DNA of 64,000 nucleotides from Affinundibacterium seohonense. GTDB lineage: Bacteria; Pseudomonadota; Gammaproteobacteria; Burkholderiales; Burkholderiaceae_D. Positions within the stretch are counted from its first letter, which is position 1, and every line of letters starts with the position of its first letter. The notes under the pieces were generated by a model, which saw only the letters and a program-made list of their open reading frames with translations, made no database searches and had not been told where the DNA came from. Positions 34,889 to 42,850 of the stretch are shown in pieces. The position numbers and the translations under genes were made by a program. Location: assembly GCF_014284305.1 (NCBI RefSeq), contig NZ_JACOFW010000002.1, positions 248,001 through 312,000 of the forward strand, in the 5' to 3' direction.

Positions 34889-34931
34889 AAAAAAACTTGA
34901 TGGGCATGATAAAAATCTGGCCCATCAGTTT
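34889..34931 (-). terminator. Rho-independent terminator after minE
   Basis: On the minus strand AAACTGATGGGC pairs with GCCCATCAAGTTT around a ~14-nt loop and is followed by a run of seven T. It lies 14 bp after the minE stop and closes the minCDE unit, separating it from the response-regulator operon. Confidence 0.85.
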
Positions 34932-34944
34932 GCTAATTATTTTT

Positions 34945-35211
34945 TTAATTACGTGATTCTGCATCGGGCAGAATCACATTCACATCCAACACTTCCAAAT
35001 TGCCTTGTTTGTCTAAAGACACTTTAATGTCATCAGGATTTACCTTGGTGTATTTGGAAATCACTGCAATCAGCTCTTCACGTAACGCAGGTAAAAAATC
35101 ATAACCTTCTCGGCCGCCATTGCGTTCGCGAGCGATGATGATCTGCAAGCGTTCTTTGGCCGCACTGGCGCTTTTTGGTTGAGATTTAAACAAAAAATCA
35201 AGCAAAGCCAT
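34945..35211 (-). CDS. minE: Cell division topological specificity factor MinE
   Basis: 88 residues from the ATG at 35211 (MALLDFLFKSQ). The N-terminal amphipathic stretch targets the membrane, and the middle part (AKERLQIIIARERNG) is the MinD-contact helix/strand. The C-terminal half sets dimerisation and topological specificity. MinE stimulates MinD ATPase activity and drives the pole-to-pole oscillation. It follows minD by one base. The longer upstream frame is only read-through of minD sequence. Confidence 0.97.
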   Translation of the reverse strand: MALLDFLFKSQPKSASAAKERLQIIIARERNGGREGYDFLPALREELIAVISKYTKVNPDDIKVSLDKQGNLEVLDVNVILPDAESRN

Positions 35212-35212
35212 G

Positions 35213-36028
35213 TTACTTACCTCCGAAAATACGTTGCAGCAAACCTGGCTTTTCGTAGTCAACGAAACGTAATGGTGGTTGCTCACCTAAGAAACGCGCC
35301 ACCACATCGGTATACGCTTCTGAAACATCACTGCCTTTGACATGAATGGCTGGATTGCCATGATTGGAAGCATGTAAGACGGCTTCTGATTCTGGAATCA
35401 CACCGATCAAGGGAATGCGTAGAATTTCTTGTACGTCTGTGTAAGACAGCATTTCGCCAGCATCGACACGTTTGGGAGAATAGCGAGTAATCAGCAAATG
35501 TTCTTTGACTGGTTCGCCACCGGCTTGGGCGCGTTTGGATTTGGCTTGGATAATGCCCAATATACGATCCGAGTCGCGCACGGAAGACACTTCTGGATTC
35601 GTGACGACAATCGCTTCATCTGCGAAAGTTAATGCCATTACCGCGCCACGTTCAATTCCGGCTGGTGAGTCGCAGACGATGTATTCAAAATCCATTTTGA
35701 TCAAATCGTTCAAAACGCGTTCAACACCATCCTCAGTCAAGGCGTCTTTATCACGTGTTTGTGAAGCTGGCAGGATATAGAGATTGTCGCAATGTTTATC
35801 TTTAATCAGTGCTTGATTCAAAGTGGCTTCGCCACTGATGACATTGACCAGATCGTACACCACACGGCGTTCGCAGCCCATGATCAAATCGAGATTACGC
35901 AGACCAACGTCAAAATCGAGGACGGCTGTTTTATGTCCGCGCAGCGCTAGGCCGGACGCGAAACTCGCACTCGATGTGGTCTTGCCTACACCGCCTTTAC
36001 CAGATGTCACAACGATGATTCTTGCCAC
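35213..36028 (-). CDS. minD: Septum site-determining ATPase MinD
   Basis: 271 residues. The deviant Walker A motif KGGVGKTT starts at residue 10 (GKGGVGKTTSSAS). Switch and Walker B-like segments follow (VLDFDVGLRNLD, YIVCDSPAGIERG). The C-terminus ends in the amphipathic membrane-targeting helix (KPGLLQRIFGG). MinD recruits MinC to the membrane and is displaced by MinE. It starts 82 bp after minC and ends one base before minE. Confidence 0.98.
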   Translation of the reverse strand: MARIIVVTSGKGGVGKTTSSASFASGLALRGHKTAVLDFDVGLRNLDLIMGCERRVVYDLVNVISGEATLNQALIKDKHCDNLYILPASQTRDKDALTEDGVERVLNDLIKMDFEYIVCDSPAGIERGAVMALTFADEAIVVTNPEVSSVRDSDRILGIIQAKSKRAQAGGEPVKEHLLITRYSPKRVDAGEMLSYTDVQEILRIPLIGVIPESEAVLHASNHGNPAIHVKGSDVSEAYTDVVARFLGEQPPLRFVDYEKPGLLQRIFGGK

Positions 36029-36110
36029 AGGGTACTCCTTTGTTGAGCTAGAAAATAACTGAAATAATATGGATATATGAAGCTTAAATGACGTTCAAAC
36101 TATACGAAAA

Positions 36111-36887
36111 CTAAGCTGATTTAATAGATGATACTTCAATACTGTCACCCACTAGTTTGATTTGTACCGGGTGGTTCGCCGTTAGTTTGGGGAAGCCTGC
36201 ATCAAAAGTTTGGTAGATCCCTGCGATGGAGACCAACTCCGCTTCCATGCTGGTGGTGTAAATACGTGCATTAGTATTTCCACGCGCTCCCGCTAAGGCA
36301 CGGCCTCGCAATGGTGCATAGATATGAATACTGCCATCAGCGATGACTTCAGCGCCATTGTTGACCGATGCAGTAATAATCAAATCACAGCCTCGTGCAT
36401 AAATACGCTGACCCGCGCGTACAGGGGTATCGACGATCATTGCCGGAATATGCTCAAGCGCGGCAGGCATTGCCTGAGGCATCGGTGCTACGGTTTCTGG
36501 TACTACTGGGGAGGTTAACGTTTCGCTTGCAGGCGAAATTTCCAAGTCTGTTGGTAACTCTGGCTTGACCTTATTAACGATGTCAATACTCAATCCATGA
36601 GCGCGAATTGCCGCATGTTGATCTTCGTTGGCGTTACGCACAGCAACTGCATTTAAGCCACATGCCTTGAATAACGTGATGAGCCCTATCCAGTCGATGG
36701 ATTCAAAAGCAATATTTTCAACGTCAATAATGGCAAATTCATCGTCGAAAAAATCCGGTGTGCCACCGGTCATTTCTTTCAATGCGTTTTCCAAGGTGGC
36801 TATGTTTGCATCATTCAAAATGAGCGCAACTGCCACAACCGTGGATATTTTGATTTCTATGGGTTTGCGGGTCAGACTATTTTGCAT
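36111..36887 (-). CDS. minC: Septum site-determining protein MinC
   Basis: 258 residues from the ATG at 36887; a TTG four codons upstream is less likely. The N-terminal domain blocks FtsZ polymerisation. A Pro/Val-rich linker (about residues 115-145) leads to the C-terminal beta-helix (GQRIYARGCDLIITASVNNG, DGSIHIYAPLRGRALAGARG), which binds MinD. With MinD it keeps septa away from the poles. It heads the minCDE unit. Confidence 0.96.
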   Translation of the reverse strand: MQNSLTRKPIEIKISTVVAVALILNDANIATLENALKEMTGGTPDFFDDEFAIIDVENIAFESIDWIGLITLFKACGLNAVAVRNANEDQHAAIRAHGLSIDIVNKVKPELPTDLEISPASETLTSPVVPETVAPMPQAMPAALEHIPAMIVDTPVRAGQRIYARGCDLIITASVNNGAEVIADGSIHIYAPLRGRALAGARGNTNARIYTTSMEAELVSIAGIYQTFDAGFPKLTANHPVQIKLVGDSIEVSSIKSA

Positions 36888-37401
36888 AGTGCAGATCAAT
36901 CAGAAATAAAAAAATGCCATAAAAAGTGGCTCATGATAAAAATTTTGATTGAGATACGACTTAAAGGCTTACGTGAAACCGCTTTATCATCATATTGATT
37001 GATTCGCAGAATTCATTTAGCTTAAGTCGTGTACTCATTCATAAAGGCGTGTCAAATTTGCTTTGTAAACCGATATATTCTTGAAAAAAATAGGGAAATT
37101 ACGCGAAAAACCATAGAAATTTCATGAAGCCTCCATCCTACCAATTGATTGCCCACTTAGCAAAAAAACTGCGCACAAAATAGTACGAGGAAGTAGAAGA
37201 GTGTGCTGAAAGAGGGAAAACTATATAGTTAACACAAGAAAAAATGCATTAGTCTCCTCATTTTTTTATTTGTAATCAATCTAATTTCTCATTAAAGCAA
37301 CTAAAAAAATAATTTTAAAAAAATATCCTGACCTATGGTTTTTAATTGATATGATCTTTCGATATTATTTCGCGTCGTCAAAAATTAAGGATTGGAAATT
37401 C
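36888..37401. promoter_or_regulatory. AT-rich divergent region with a promoter for the second glutaredoxin-like gene
   Basis: 514 bp rich in A/T with several homopolymer runs and no credible gene. Near the right end CTGACC (37328-37333), a 16-bp spacer and TATGAT (37350-37355) make a sigma-70-like promoter, with transcription expected from about 37362. This places the ATG at 37351 at the -10 box and supports the start at 37402. The minC promoter should lie in the left part but no clear match was seen. Confidence 0.5.
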
Positions 37402-37803
37402 ATGTTTTTAAATAAAGTCAAAATTTTCTTGTCGTATGTTCTAGTGATGGCTGCCGGCTTAGTGATTGGCTATGCCGCGATTAATTTGCCAAGATGGCTG
37501 AAAGCGCCATACACCGAGGGGGATTATGCACAATATTTCCCGAATCCTGATACAAAAGTCATCGTATATGGCACGCAAAGCTGCCCGTTCTGTATTAAGA
37601 CGCGAGATTTATTCTCGTCACAAAAAATTCAATTCGCAGATTTTGATATCGAAAAATTGGATAAGGCCAGACAAGAATTTCAGAAGTTAGGTGGTGAAGG
37701 TGTCCCGCTGATCATCATCGGCAATCGACGTATCGAGGGCTTTAATCAGGCACAGATTGAAGCCGCACTTGCGGCTCTGACTTTGCCAAAAGCTAAAAAA
37801 TAG
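37402..37803 (+). CDS. Membrane-anchored glutaredoxin-like protein, copy 2
   Basis: 133 residues from the ATG at 37402, the start that aligns with copy 1 at 29357. One membrane helix (about residues 9-26) follows a KVK start, so the active domain should be periplasmic. The linker shares LPRW, a Pro-Tyr and GDYAQ with copy 1. The domain has CPFC (YGTQSCPFCIKTRDLF) and cis-Pro in GVPLIII, with IEGF near the end. It is followed after 130 bp by a small secreted cysteine peptide. Thiol chemistry on that peptide or on another envelope protein is inferred, not shown. Confidence 0.85.
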   Translation: MFLNKVKIFLSYVLVMAAGLVIGYAAINLPRWLKAPYTEGDYAQYFPNPDTKVIVYGTQSCPFCIKTRDLFSSQKIQFADFDIEKLDKARQEFQKLGGEGVPLIIIGNRRIEGFNQAQIEAALAALTLPKAKK

Positions 37804-37933
37804 GGTCTGTGGTCATCGCGTATTTCACATCCATGCGCTAATTTCAAGATGGGGAATGATGCGGCGACATTCACTCATCGTTTGTTTTTGCTCTCGCTGT
37901 CATAAAAATTGATCGTTATATTGGAGACTTACA

Positions 37934-38128
37934 ATGAAAAAGAAAATGGTTTTGTTTTTGTTGGCTTTAGGTATGGGAACTTCGATGGCATATGCAGCTG
38001 GTCCAAGTTACTCCTACTGCAAAGCAAAATGTGCCGCAGAATATAAGGCTTGCATTGCATCTGGTACGCCTAAAGCCGAGTGCGATGACAATCGCGTTTC
38101 TTGTATTCCGGATTGCATGCTCTGGTAG
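37934..38128 (+). CDS. Small secreted peptide with symmetric six-cysteine spacing
   Basis: 64 residues. The signal peptide ends in MAYA, releasing a ~43-residue peptide. Six cysteines are spaced C-3-C-6-C-9-C-6-C-3-C, a mirror-symmetric pattern that suggests two antiparallel helices stapled by three disulfides. The peptide at 26342 has the reduced form C-3-C-9-C-3-C. The ribosome-binding leader TTGGAGACT is shared with that gene. A strong terminator follows at 38188, which supports a real transcript. No family is recognised; a toxin-like, metal-binding or structural role are all possible. Confidence 0.78.
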   Translation: MKKKMVLFLLALGMGTSMAYAAGPSYSYCKAKCAAEYKACIASGTPKAECDDNRVSCIPDCMLW

Positions 38129-38187
38129 TATGGATCTGGAGTGAATTCGAAGGATGCAATAAATATTCGGTTTCCGTTTCCTTATAG

Positions 38188-38223
38188 AAATGCCATTCAA
38201 GATTAATTTGAATGGCATTTTTT
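38188..38223 (+). terminator. Rho-independent terminator after the six-cysteine peptide
   Basis: AAATGCCATTCAA pairs with TTGAATGGCATTT around a 7-nt loop, and T residues follow. The stem is perfect over 13 bp. It lies 60 bp after the peptide stop and 17 bp before the end of the convergent arginine-rich gene, so it may serve both strands. Confidence 0.9.
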
Positions 38224-38239
38224 ATTGTCTTGTCAGTGA

Positions 38240-38509
38240 TTAAAATGGCAATTCGCTTAGTTGATCCGTTTTACGTCGGCCAAGGCTGCGACGCCGACCA
38301 TGGCTTTTCCTTGTGTCCATGTATGGTTGGCAATGAGTATGACGCCTTTCTTGCAAACGGCGGTCTGTTGCTTGACGTCTCTCTATTTGCGGCCACGTTT
38401 CATGCAGTTTGACCGGACCTTGCTGTTCTATCTCGGGTGAGTTCTTGGCCAAAGGACTGAGCATCCCTGAGAATTTTGCAAGTGAATTAAAAATTTGTGT
38501 GAGTGCCAT
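38240..38509 (-). CDS. Arginine-rich small protein, paralogue 1
   Basis: 89 residues with a strong AGGAGAGGG ribosome-binding site. The N-terminal ~30 residues are mixed (MALTQIFNSLAKFSGML). The C-terminal half is a series of arginine pairs: ERRQATDRRLQERR and DTRKSHGRRRSLGRR. The same framework occurs in the neighbour at 38751: [ED]RR-x-x-TDRR-x-x-ERR ... TRK-x-x-GRRRS-x-GRR. No signal peptide. I do not know the family; nucleic-acid or acidic-surface binding is a guess from charge. Confidence 0.7.
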   Translation of the reverse strand: MALTQIFNSLAKFSGMLSPLAKNSPEIEQQGPVKLHETWPQIERRQATDRRLQERRHTHCQPYMDTRKSHGRRRSLGRRKTDQLSELPF

Positions 38510-38750
38510 CTACCCTCTCCTAAGTCCTGAATGCAATAGATTCTGAAGATACATGTCTAAGCAGGTTTTATGCCCACTATGCAACCCGAAAAAGAATTAC
38601 ATCAAATCTATCGATACGTTTTTAAGAGTATATGAAGAGCGGGTTTTCTTGTGTGTTAGCAAATGTTAACGATGTATAAATGGCGTGCTTCGCGAAGTCG
38701 GTACATCGTTTTACATGTAAAAAGACAGCTCGTTGTCGGCGAATTTCACA

Positions 38751-39044
38751 TTAACCTTGAAGCGAAATCGGACGATATTGACTTCTGTTGTCATCAACTC
38801 GTCGTCCATCGGAGCGGCGACGGCCTTGCATTTTTCTGGTGTTGAGAAACGTCGCTTGCTGCTTTTCACGTCGTTCCAACGAACGCCGATCAGTCAACTT
38901 ACGGCGATCGTCTATGGTTGGATTGGTTGGTGAACTCGTACTTTCCTTATCGTTACCGACGGTGTTGCGCACGTTATCGTTCCGAAGCGGGTCTGCAGCG
39001 GGTTGTTGATAATCAAAAATGCGAGTTAGTTGCAGCGGTAGCAT
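38751..39044 (-). CDS. Arginine-rich small protein, paralogue 2
   Basis: About 97 residues from the ATG at 39044, chosen to match paralogue 1; the frame is open 41 codons further but that part is lysine/isoleucine-rich and unlike a protein N-terminus. It holds DRRKLTDRRSLERRE and NTRKMQGRRRSDGRR. The N-terminus MLPLQLTRIF resembles MALTQIF of paralogue 1. The gap of 241 bp between the two contains no gene. The ribosome-binding site is weak, so this start is less sure. Confidence 0.6.
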   Translation of the reverse strand: MLPLQLTRIFDYQQPAADPLRNDNVRNTVGNDKESTSSPTNPTIDDRRKLTDRRSLERREKQQATFLNTRKMQGRRRSDGRRVDDNRSQYRPISLQG

Positions 39045-39165
39045 GATTTCGAGCGGTTGGAGTAAAGCGATAGGGTAATAACGGTAATTTATTAGGAAAA
39101 CTTTAGAAATATCCTTAAAAAACAATAGCTTGCATATCAGAAATATTTTTCTATTGGGTTTGGGC

Positions 39166-39203
39166 AATAAAAAACGGCATATCCTTGTGAAGACATGCCG
39201 TTT
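39166..39203 (-). terminator. Rho-independent terminator after lipA
   Basis: On the minus strand AAACGGCATG pairs with ATGCCGTTT around a ~13-nt loop and is followed by a T run. It lies 23 bp after the lipA stop and closes the ybeD/lipB/lipA group. Confidence 0.88.
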
Positions 39204-39225
39204 CGATTGGTTAAAATGCTACTAG

Positions 39226-40212
39226 TTATCGAGTGTCTGTACCGACTCCATGTGCCTGTTGGTCAGCATGGTAAGACGATCGAACCATCGCCCCAACAGC
39301 GGCATGGGCAAAGCCCATTTTGTAGGCCTCTTCTTCGAACATCTTGAATACGTCAGGATGCACGTAACGACGCACAGGTAAGTGGTGACCGCTTGGTGCT
39401 AAGTATTGACCAATGGTGAGCATGTCGACATTGTGAGCACGCATGTCGCGCATCACTTGCAGGATTTCTTCGTCTGTTTCACCTAGGCCAACCATGATGC
39501 CGGATTTGGTTGGGACATTCGGATGTTGTTCTTTGAAACGCTTTAACAAATTCAAAGAATATTCGTAGTCAGAACCTGGACGTGCTTCCTTGTAAAGGCG
39601 TGGTGCGGTTTCTAGATTGTGATTCATCACGTCTGGCGGTGCCATGTTGAGAATTTCTAAAGCGCGATCCATGCGGCCACGGAAATCTGGGGTCAGAATT
39701 TCGATGCGTGTCAATGGTGACAATTCGCGGATTTTAGTGATGCATTCAGCGAAGTGGGCCGCGCCGCCATCGCGTAAGTCGTCGCGATCAACCGAAGTGA
39801 TGACCACATAACTTAAACGTAATTCAGCAATCGTCTTCGCTAAATTGAAAGGTTCATTAACATCGAGTGGATCTGGGCGGCCGTGACCAACGTCGCAGAA
39901 TGGGCAACGACGTGTGCACTTGTCACCCATAATCATGAAAGTCGCGGTGCCTTTGCCGAAACATTCACCGATATTCGGACAAGTGGCTTCTTCGCAAACC
40001 GTTACCAATTTGTTGGCACGTAGAATGTCTTTGATTTCGTAGAAGCGTGTGGTTGGTGAACCCGCTTTAACGCGGATCCAGTCAGGTTTTGGTAAGCGTT
40101 CAGCTGGTACGATTTTGATAGGAATACGGGAAGTCTTGCTCGCACCCTTTTGTTTTTCTGTTGGGTCGTAATTGATGTTATCGGTGGCGAGTGTGGTGTT
40201 TTCTGTAGTCAT
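39226..40212 (-). CDS. lipA: Lipoyl synthase
   Basis: 328 residues. Two iron-sulfur clusters are marked by CX4CX5C ([12 protein letters not shown]) and the radical-SAM CX3CX2C (CTRRCPFC). GHGRPDPLD and GLGETDEEI are typical LipA stretches. It inserts two sulfurs into octanoyl groups bound to E2 and GcvH proteins. It follows lipB by 15 bp. Confidence 0.98.
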   Translation of the reverse strand: MTTENTTLATDNINYDPTEKQKGASKTSRIPIKIVPAERLPKPDWIRVKAGSPTTRFYEIKDILRANKLVTVCEEATCPNIGECFGKGTATFMIMGDKCTRRCPFCDVGHGRPDPLDVNEPFNLAKTIAELRLSYVVITSVDRDDLRDGGAAHFAECITKIRELSPLTRIEILTPDFRGRMDRALEILNMAPPDVMNHNLETAPRLYKEARPGSDYEYSLNLLKRFKEQHPNVPTKSGIMVGLGETDEEILQVMRDMRAHNVDMLTIGQYLAPSGHHLPVRRYVHPDVFKMFEEEAYKMGFAHAAVGAMVRSSYHADQQAHGVGTDTR

Positions 40213-40227
40213 AGCTCAATTCGTGGC

Positions 40228-40896
40228 TCATTCGGCGACGGTCAATAAATGTTGTAAACGTTGTGCTAACGCGGTTTGTACCTGTTCTAGAGGGACTTGT
40301 ACTTGCAGCGTTCGCATGTCAATCGTGGCAAGTCCCTCATAGCCACAAGGATTAATCCAAGAAAATGGCTGTAAATCCATCGCCACGTTCAGAGATACAC
40401 CGTGATAAGTACAGCCATTCGCGCGTACCTTTAATCCTAGTGCGGCAATTTTTGCACCTTGCCATTCACCTTGCTTCAGGTAAATCCCAGGTGCTCCGGC
40501 AATTCGTTCACCAGCAATATTATACGCTGCTAGGGTGTCGATCACCGCTTGTTCGATTTGATGGACGAATTCGCGAGCGAATAAACGCCCTTTAGTGTGA
40601 CGACGTTTGAGATCGATCAAAAGATAAATCACGACTTGGCCGGGACCATGAAATGTCACTTCGCCACCACGATCGGTTTGAATCACGGGAATGTCATGCG
40701 GCGCCAACACGTGCGAATGATCTGCACCGAGGCCCAACGTAAACACGGGTGGGTGTTCTACGATCCACAATTCATCAGGTGTTTCGGCAGTGCGGGCATC
40801 AGTAAAGGCGCGCATTGCTGTGAAGCTTGATTGGTAGTCTTCTTGTCCACGCTGGCGGATGGTGATTGCCAGCGGATTCGTTGTTGTCTCAATCAT
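40228..40896 (-). CDS. lipB: Octanoyl-[acyl-carrier-protein]:protein N-octanoyltransferase
   Basis: 222 residues. [16 protein letters not shown] is the substrate-binding signature. The catalytic Lys/Cys pair lies in [13 protein letters not shown]. It moves octanoate from ACP to the lipoyl domains before LipA acts. Its start overlaps the stop of the preceding 75-residue gene by 4 bp (ATGA), which indicates translational coupling. Confidence 0.97.
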   Translation of the reverse strand: MIETTTNPLAITIRQRGQEDYQSSFTAMRAFTDARTAETPDELWIVEHPPVFTLGLGADHSHVLAPHDIPVIQTDRGGEVTFHGPGQVVIYLLIDLKRRHTKGRLFAREFVHQIEQAVIDTLAAYNIAGERIAGAPGIYLKQGEWQGAKIAALGLKVRANGCTYHGVSLNVAMDLQPFSWINPCGYEGLATIDMRTLQVQVPLEQVQTALAQRLQHLLTVAE

Positions 40897-41120
40897 GCTT
40901 GTTGCGCCAATCGTTTGACGGTGACGCGTTGAATGAAAAATTGACCATCGATCACTTTGCGAAATGGAATGCCATCCAACTCAAAACCCGGGCCACCTGT
41001 CGCAATCCATGACTGTGCTAGACGATCAAATGCCACGGGGTCTAAGCCCAGCATCGGTGCCGAAATAACAAAGCGGGCACCGACCTTTTGTTTGTCTACG
41101 ATGGATTGTAATGCTTGCAT
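40893..41120 (-). CDS. Small conserved-looking protein coupled to lipB
   Basis: 75 residues, soluble, no signal peptide. It reads like a compact alpha/beta domain ([18 protein letters not shown], then [19 protein letters not shown]). It overlaps lipB by 4 bp, so it is almost certainly translated. In related bacteria the slot between ybeD and lipB is usually empty or holds other genes. I do not recognise a family, and no catalytic motif is evident. A link to lipoate synthesis is inferred from position only. Confidence 0.68.
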   Translation of the reverse strand: MQALQSIVDKQKVGARFVISAPMLGLDPVAFDRLAQSWIATGGPGFELDGIPFRKVIDGQFFIQRVTVKRLAQQA

Positions 41121-41244
41121 AGCGATCAGGAATTTTTAAGAAGTATCGGTGCGATTGGTCAAAGCACAGTGTGGTCAAGCGATACTGAGCGCGAAACCTG
41201 TTGCGGTATTCTGATTCAGTAAATTGTGCGTGCTTTGTTTGTGC

Positions 41245-41520
41245 TTATAACACCATCTTCACCATAGGGTGCGCCGATAAATCGCGATACAAATTATCGA
41301 GTTGCTCGCGGTGAATCGCGCGTATGGTGACTGTCAACGCCAGATAATTGCCTTTGCTGGACGGACGCATTTCCAGTTTGCCCGCATGAAAGGTTGGATC
41401 GTGAATCATCACGACTTCGACGATCGTTTGAGCAAACGAGTCTTGCATCACACCCATCACTTTGATAGGGAAGTCACAAGGGTATTCAATAAGGCTGTCT
41501 TCGGGTTTGATTTCGTGCAT
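41245..41520 (-). CDS. ybeD: YbeD-family protein (DUF493)
   Basis: 91 residues from the ATG at 41520. EYPCDFPIKVMG near the N-terminus and SSKGNYLALTVTIRA with a C-terminal LSAHPMVKMVL are typical of the DUF493/YbeD family, an ACT-like small fold. It commonly sits upstream of lipB. It may act as a small regulatory protein; no reaction is known. The longer frame starting at 41643 is not supported. Confidence 0.93.
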   Translation of the reverse strand: MHEIKPEDSLIEYPCDFPIKVMGVMQDSFAQTIVEVVMIHDPTFHAGKLEMRPSSKGNYLALTVTIRAIHREQLDNLYRDLSAHPMVKMVL

Positions 41521-41857
41521 GATAAAACTTTTTAAAAAGGCAAGCTGAGTGGGAGAATTAACAGGATTTACGCTAAATAGCGATGAAAATTGCGGTTTTA
41601 CCTGTTTCTCATGCCTAAATGGGGACTTTTCCGCCAAAAACAATAGTTTGAACCCCTATCTGCCAGACTGCAAGTTTTGTTTAGACGATCAGATGTAAAA
41701 CACTTGTGACTTTGAGCGCAGGCAGGCGGTCTTCTTTAACGGTCGCAGCTTGCGCACCTTAGGGCGGCAAATCTTGCCACTTTGTCGTTTGTGCTCGACT
41801 AGTTCAATATATAGGATGTTATTATTGTTGCACTGTTTTCTTTTGTAGGGAGATGCG

Positions 41858-42850
41858 ATGGAACAGCCAAACAAAGTATTAGATTGGATAGCGCAGGGCC
41901 GAGTGAAAGTCGGCAGCGAAGTCGTTGCGCTGAACCTGGCAGGTATACAACCAGAAGCTGCCCAATGGCGCAGATTTATTGATCAGATGTTGCTATGGTG
42001 TGGCGCGATCGCGCTTGGCGCATCGTTGATTTTCTTTTTAGCTTACAACTGGCAAACGATGGGGCGATTTGCGAAATTTGGCTTAGCCGAAGCCGCTGTG
42101 CTCATTGCCTTGATGGCTTGCTGGAAGCTAGGCTTGGAGAATATCGCAGGTAAGGCGAGTTTGTTATTGGCCAGTCTTTTTACGGGAGGATTGTTGGCAC
42201 TGGTCGGACAAACTTACCAAACAGGAGCCGATACTTACGAGTTGTTCCGCGCATGGGCGATTGCTTCTTTGGTATGGATGATGCTTGCCCAATTAAGCGC
42301 GATGTATCTATTTTGGTTGGGCTTAGTGAATCTGAGTGTACTTTTATATTTCCAGACTTTCGGCGGGTTTTTCGGTCTGGTATTTAGTTCAAGCAATCAA
42401 CTTTGGGCAATGTTGATACTCAATGCAATCGCCTTAGCGGCTTGGGAATGGTTGCGTTGGCGTGGCGTGCAGCACTTGCAGGAGCGTTGGTCGGCGCGAG
42501 TGGTCGCGACGGTGGTCGGGGTGTTGGCGACGATATTAATGCTAGAAGCGATTTTTAGCGATGGTGATCGATATCGTCAAATAGGCTCGTCGGCAAATTT
42601 GCTTGCGATGATCAGTTACCTCGTATGGGCATCCCTTACTTTCTGGGTTTATCGGAGAAAAGTGAAAGACTTGTTTGTGTTGGCAGGATTGGTTTTGAGT
42701 TTAATTATTACGGTTAATGCCTGGTTAGCGCGCGAGGTATTAAGTCATAGCGATGCGGCTAGATTCTTGTTCGTGGGTTTGATGATTATCGGCTCTTCAG
42801 CTTTAGGCGGCATCTGGCTAAAGACCATGATGAAGGAGATGCAGTCATGA
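41858..42850 (+). CDS. DUF2157 membrane protein
   Basis: 330 residues. A short soluble N-terminus (about 45 residues) is followed by eight or nine hydrophobic helices, as in DUF2157 proteins. A GGGAG site (TAGGGAGATGCG) lies just before the ATG. It overlaps the next gene by 4 bp. DUF2157, DUF4401 and a GDYXXLXY protein form a recurrent three-gene membrane operon of unknown function. Confidence 0.88.
   Translation: MEQPNKVLDWIAQGRVKVGSEVVALNLAGIQPEAAQWRRFIDQMLLWCGAIALGASLIFFLAYNWQTMGRFAKFGLAEAAVLIALMACWKLGLENIAGKASLLLASLFTGGLLALVGQTYQTGADTYELFRAWAIASLVWMMLAQLSAMYLFWLGLVNLSVLLYFQTFGGFFGLVFSSSNQLWAMLILNAIALAAWEWLRWRGVQHLQERWSARVVATVVGVLATILMLEAIFSDGDRYRQIGSSANLLAMISYLVWASLTFWVYRRKVKDLFVLAGLVLSLIITVNAWLAREVLSHSDAARFLFVGLMIIGSSALGGIWLKTMMKEMQS

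Noticed and set aside
37123..37182. A 19-codon frame upstream of the second glutaredoxin-like gene
   Set aside because: Too short, no good ribosome-binding site, and it lies upstream of the likely promoter.
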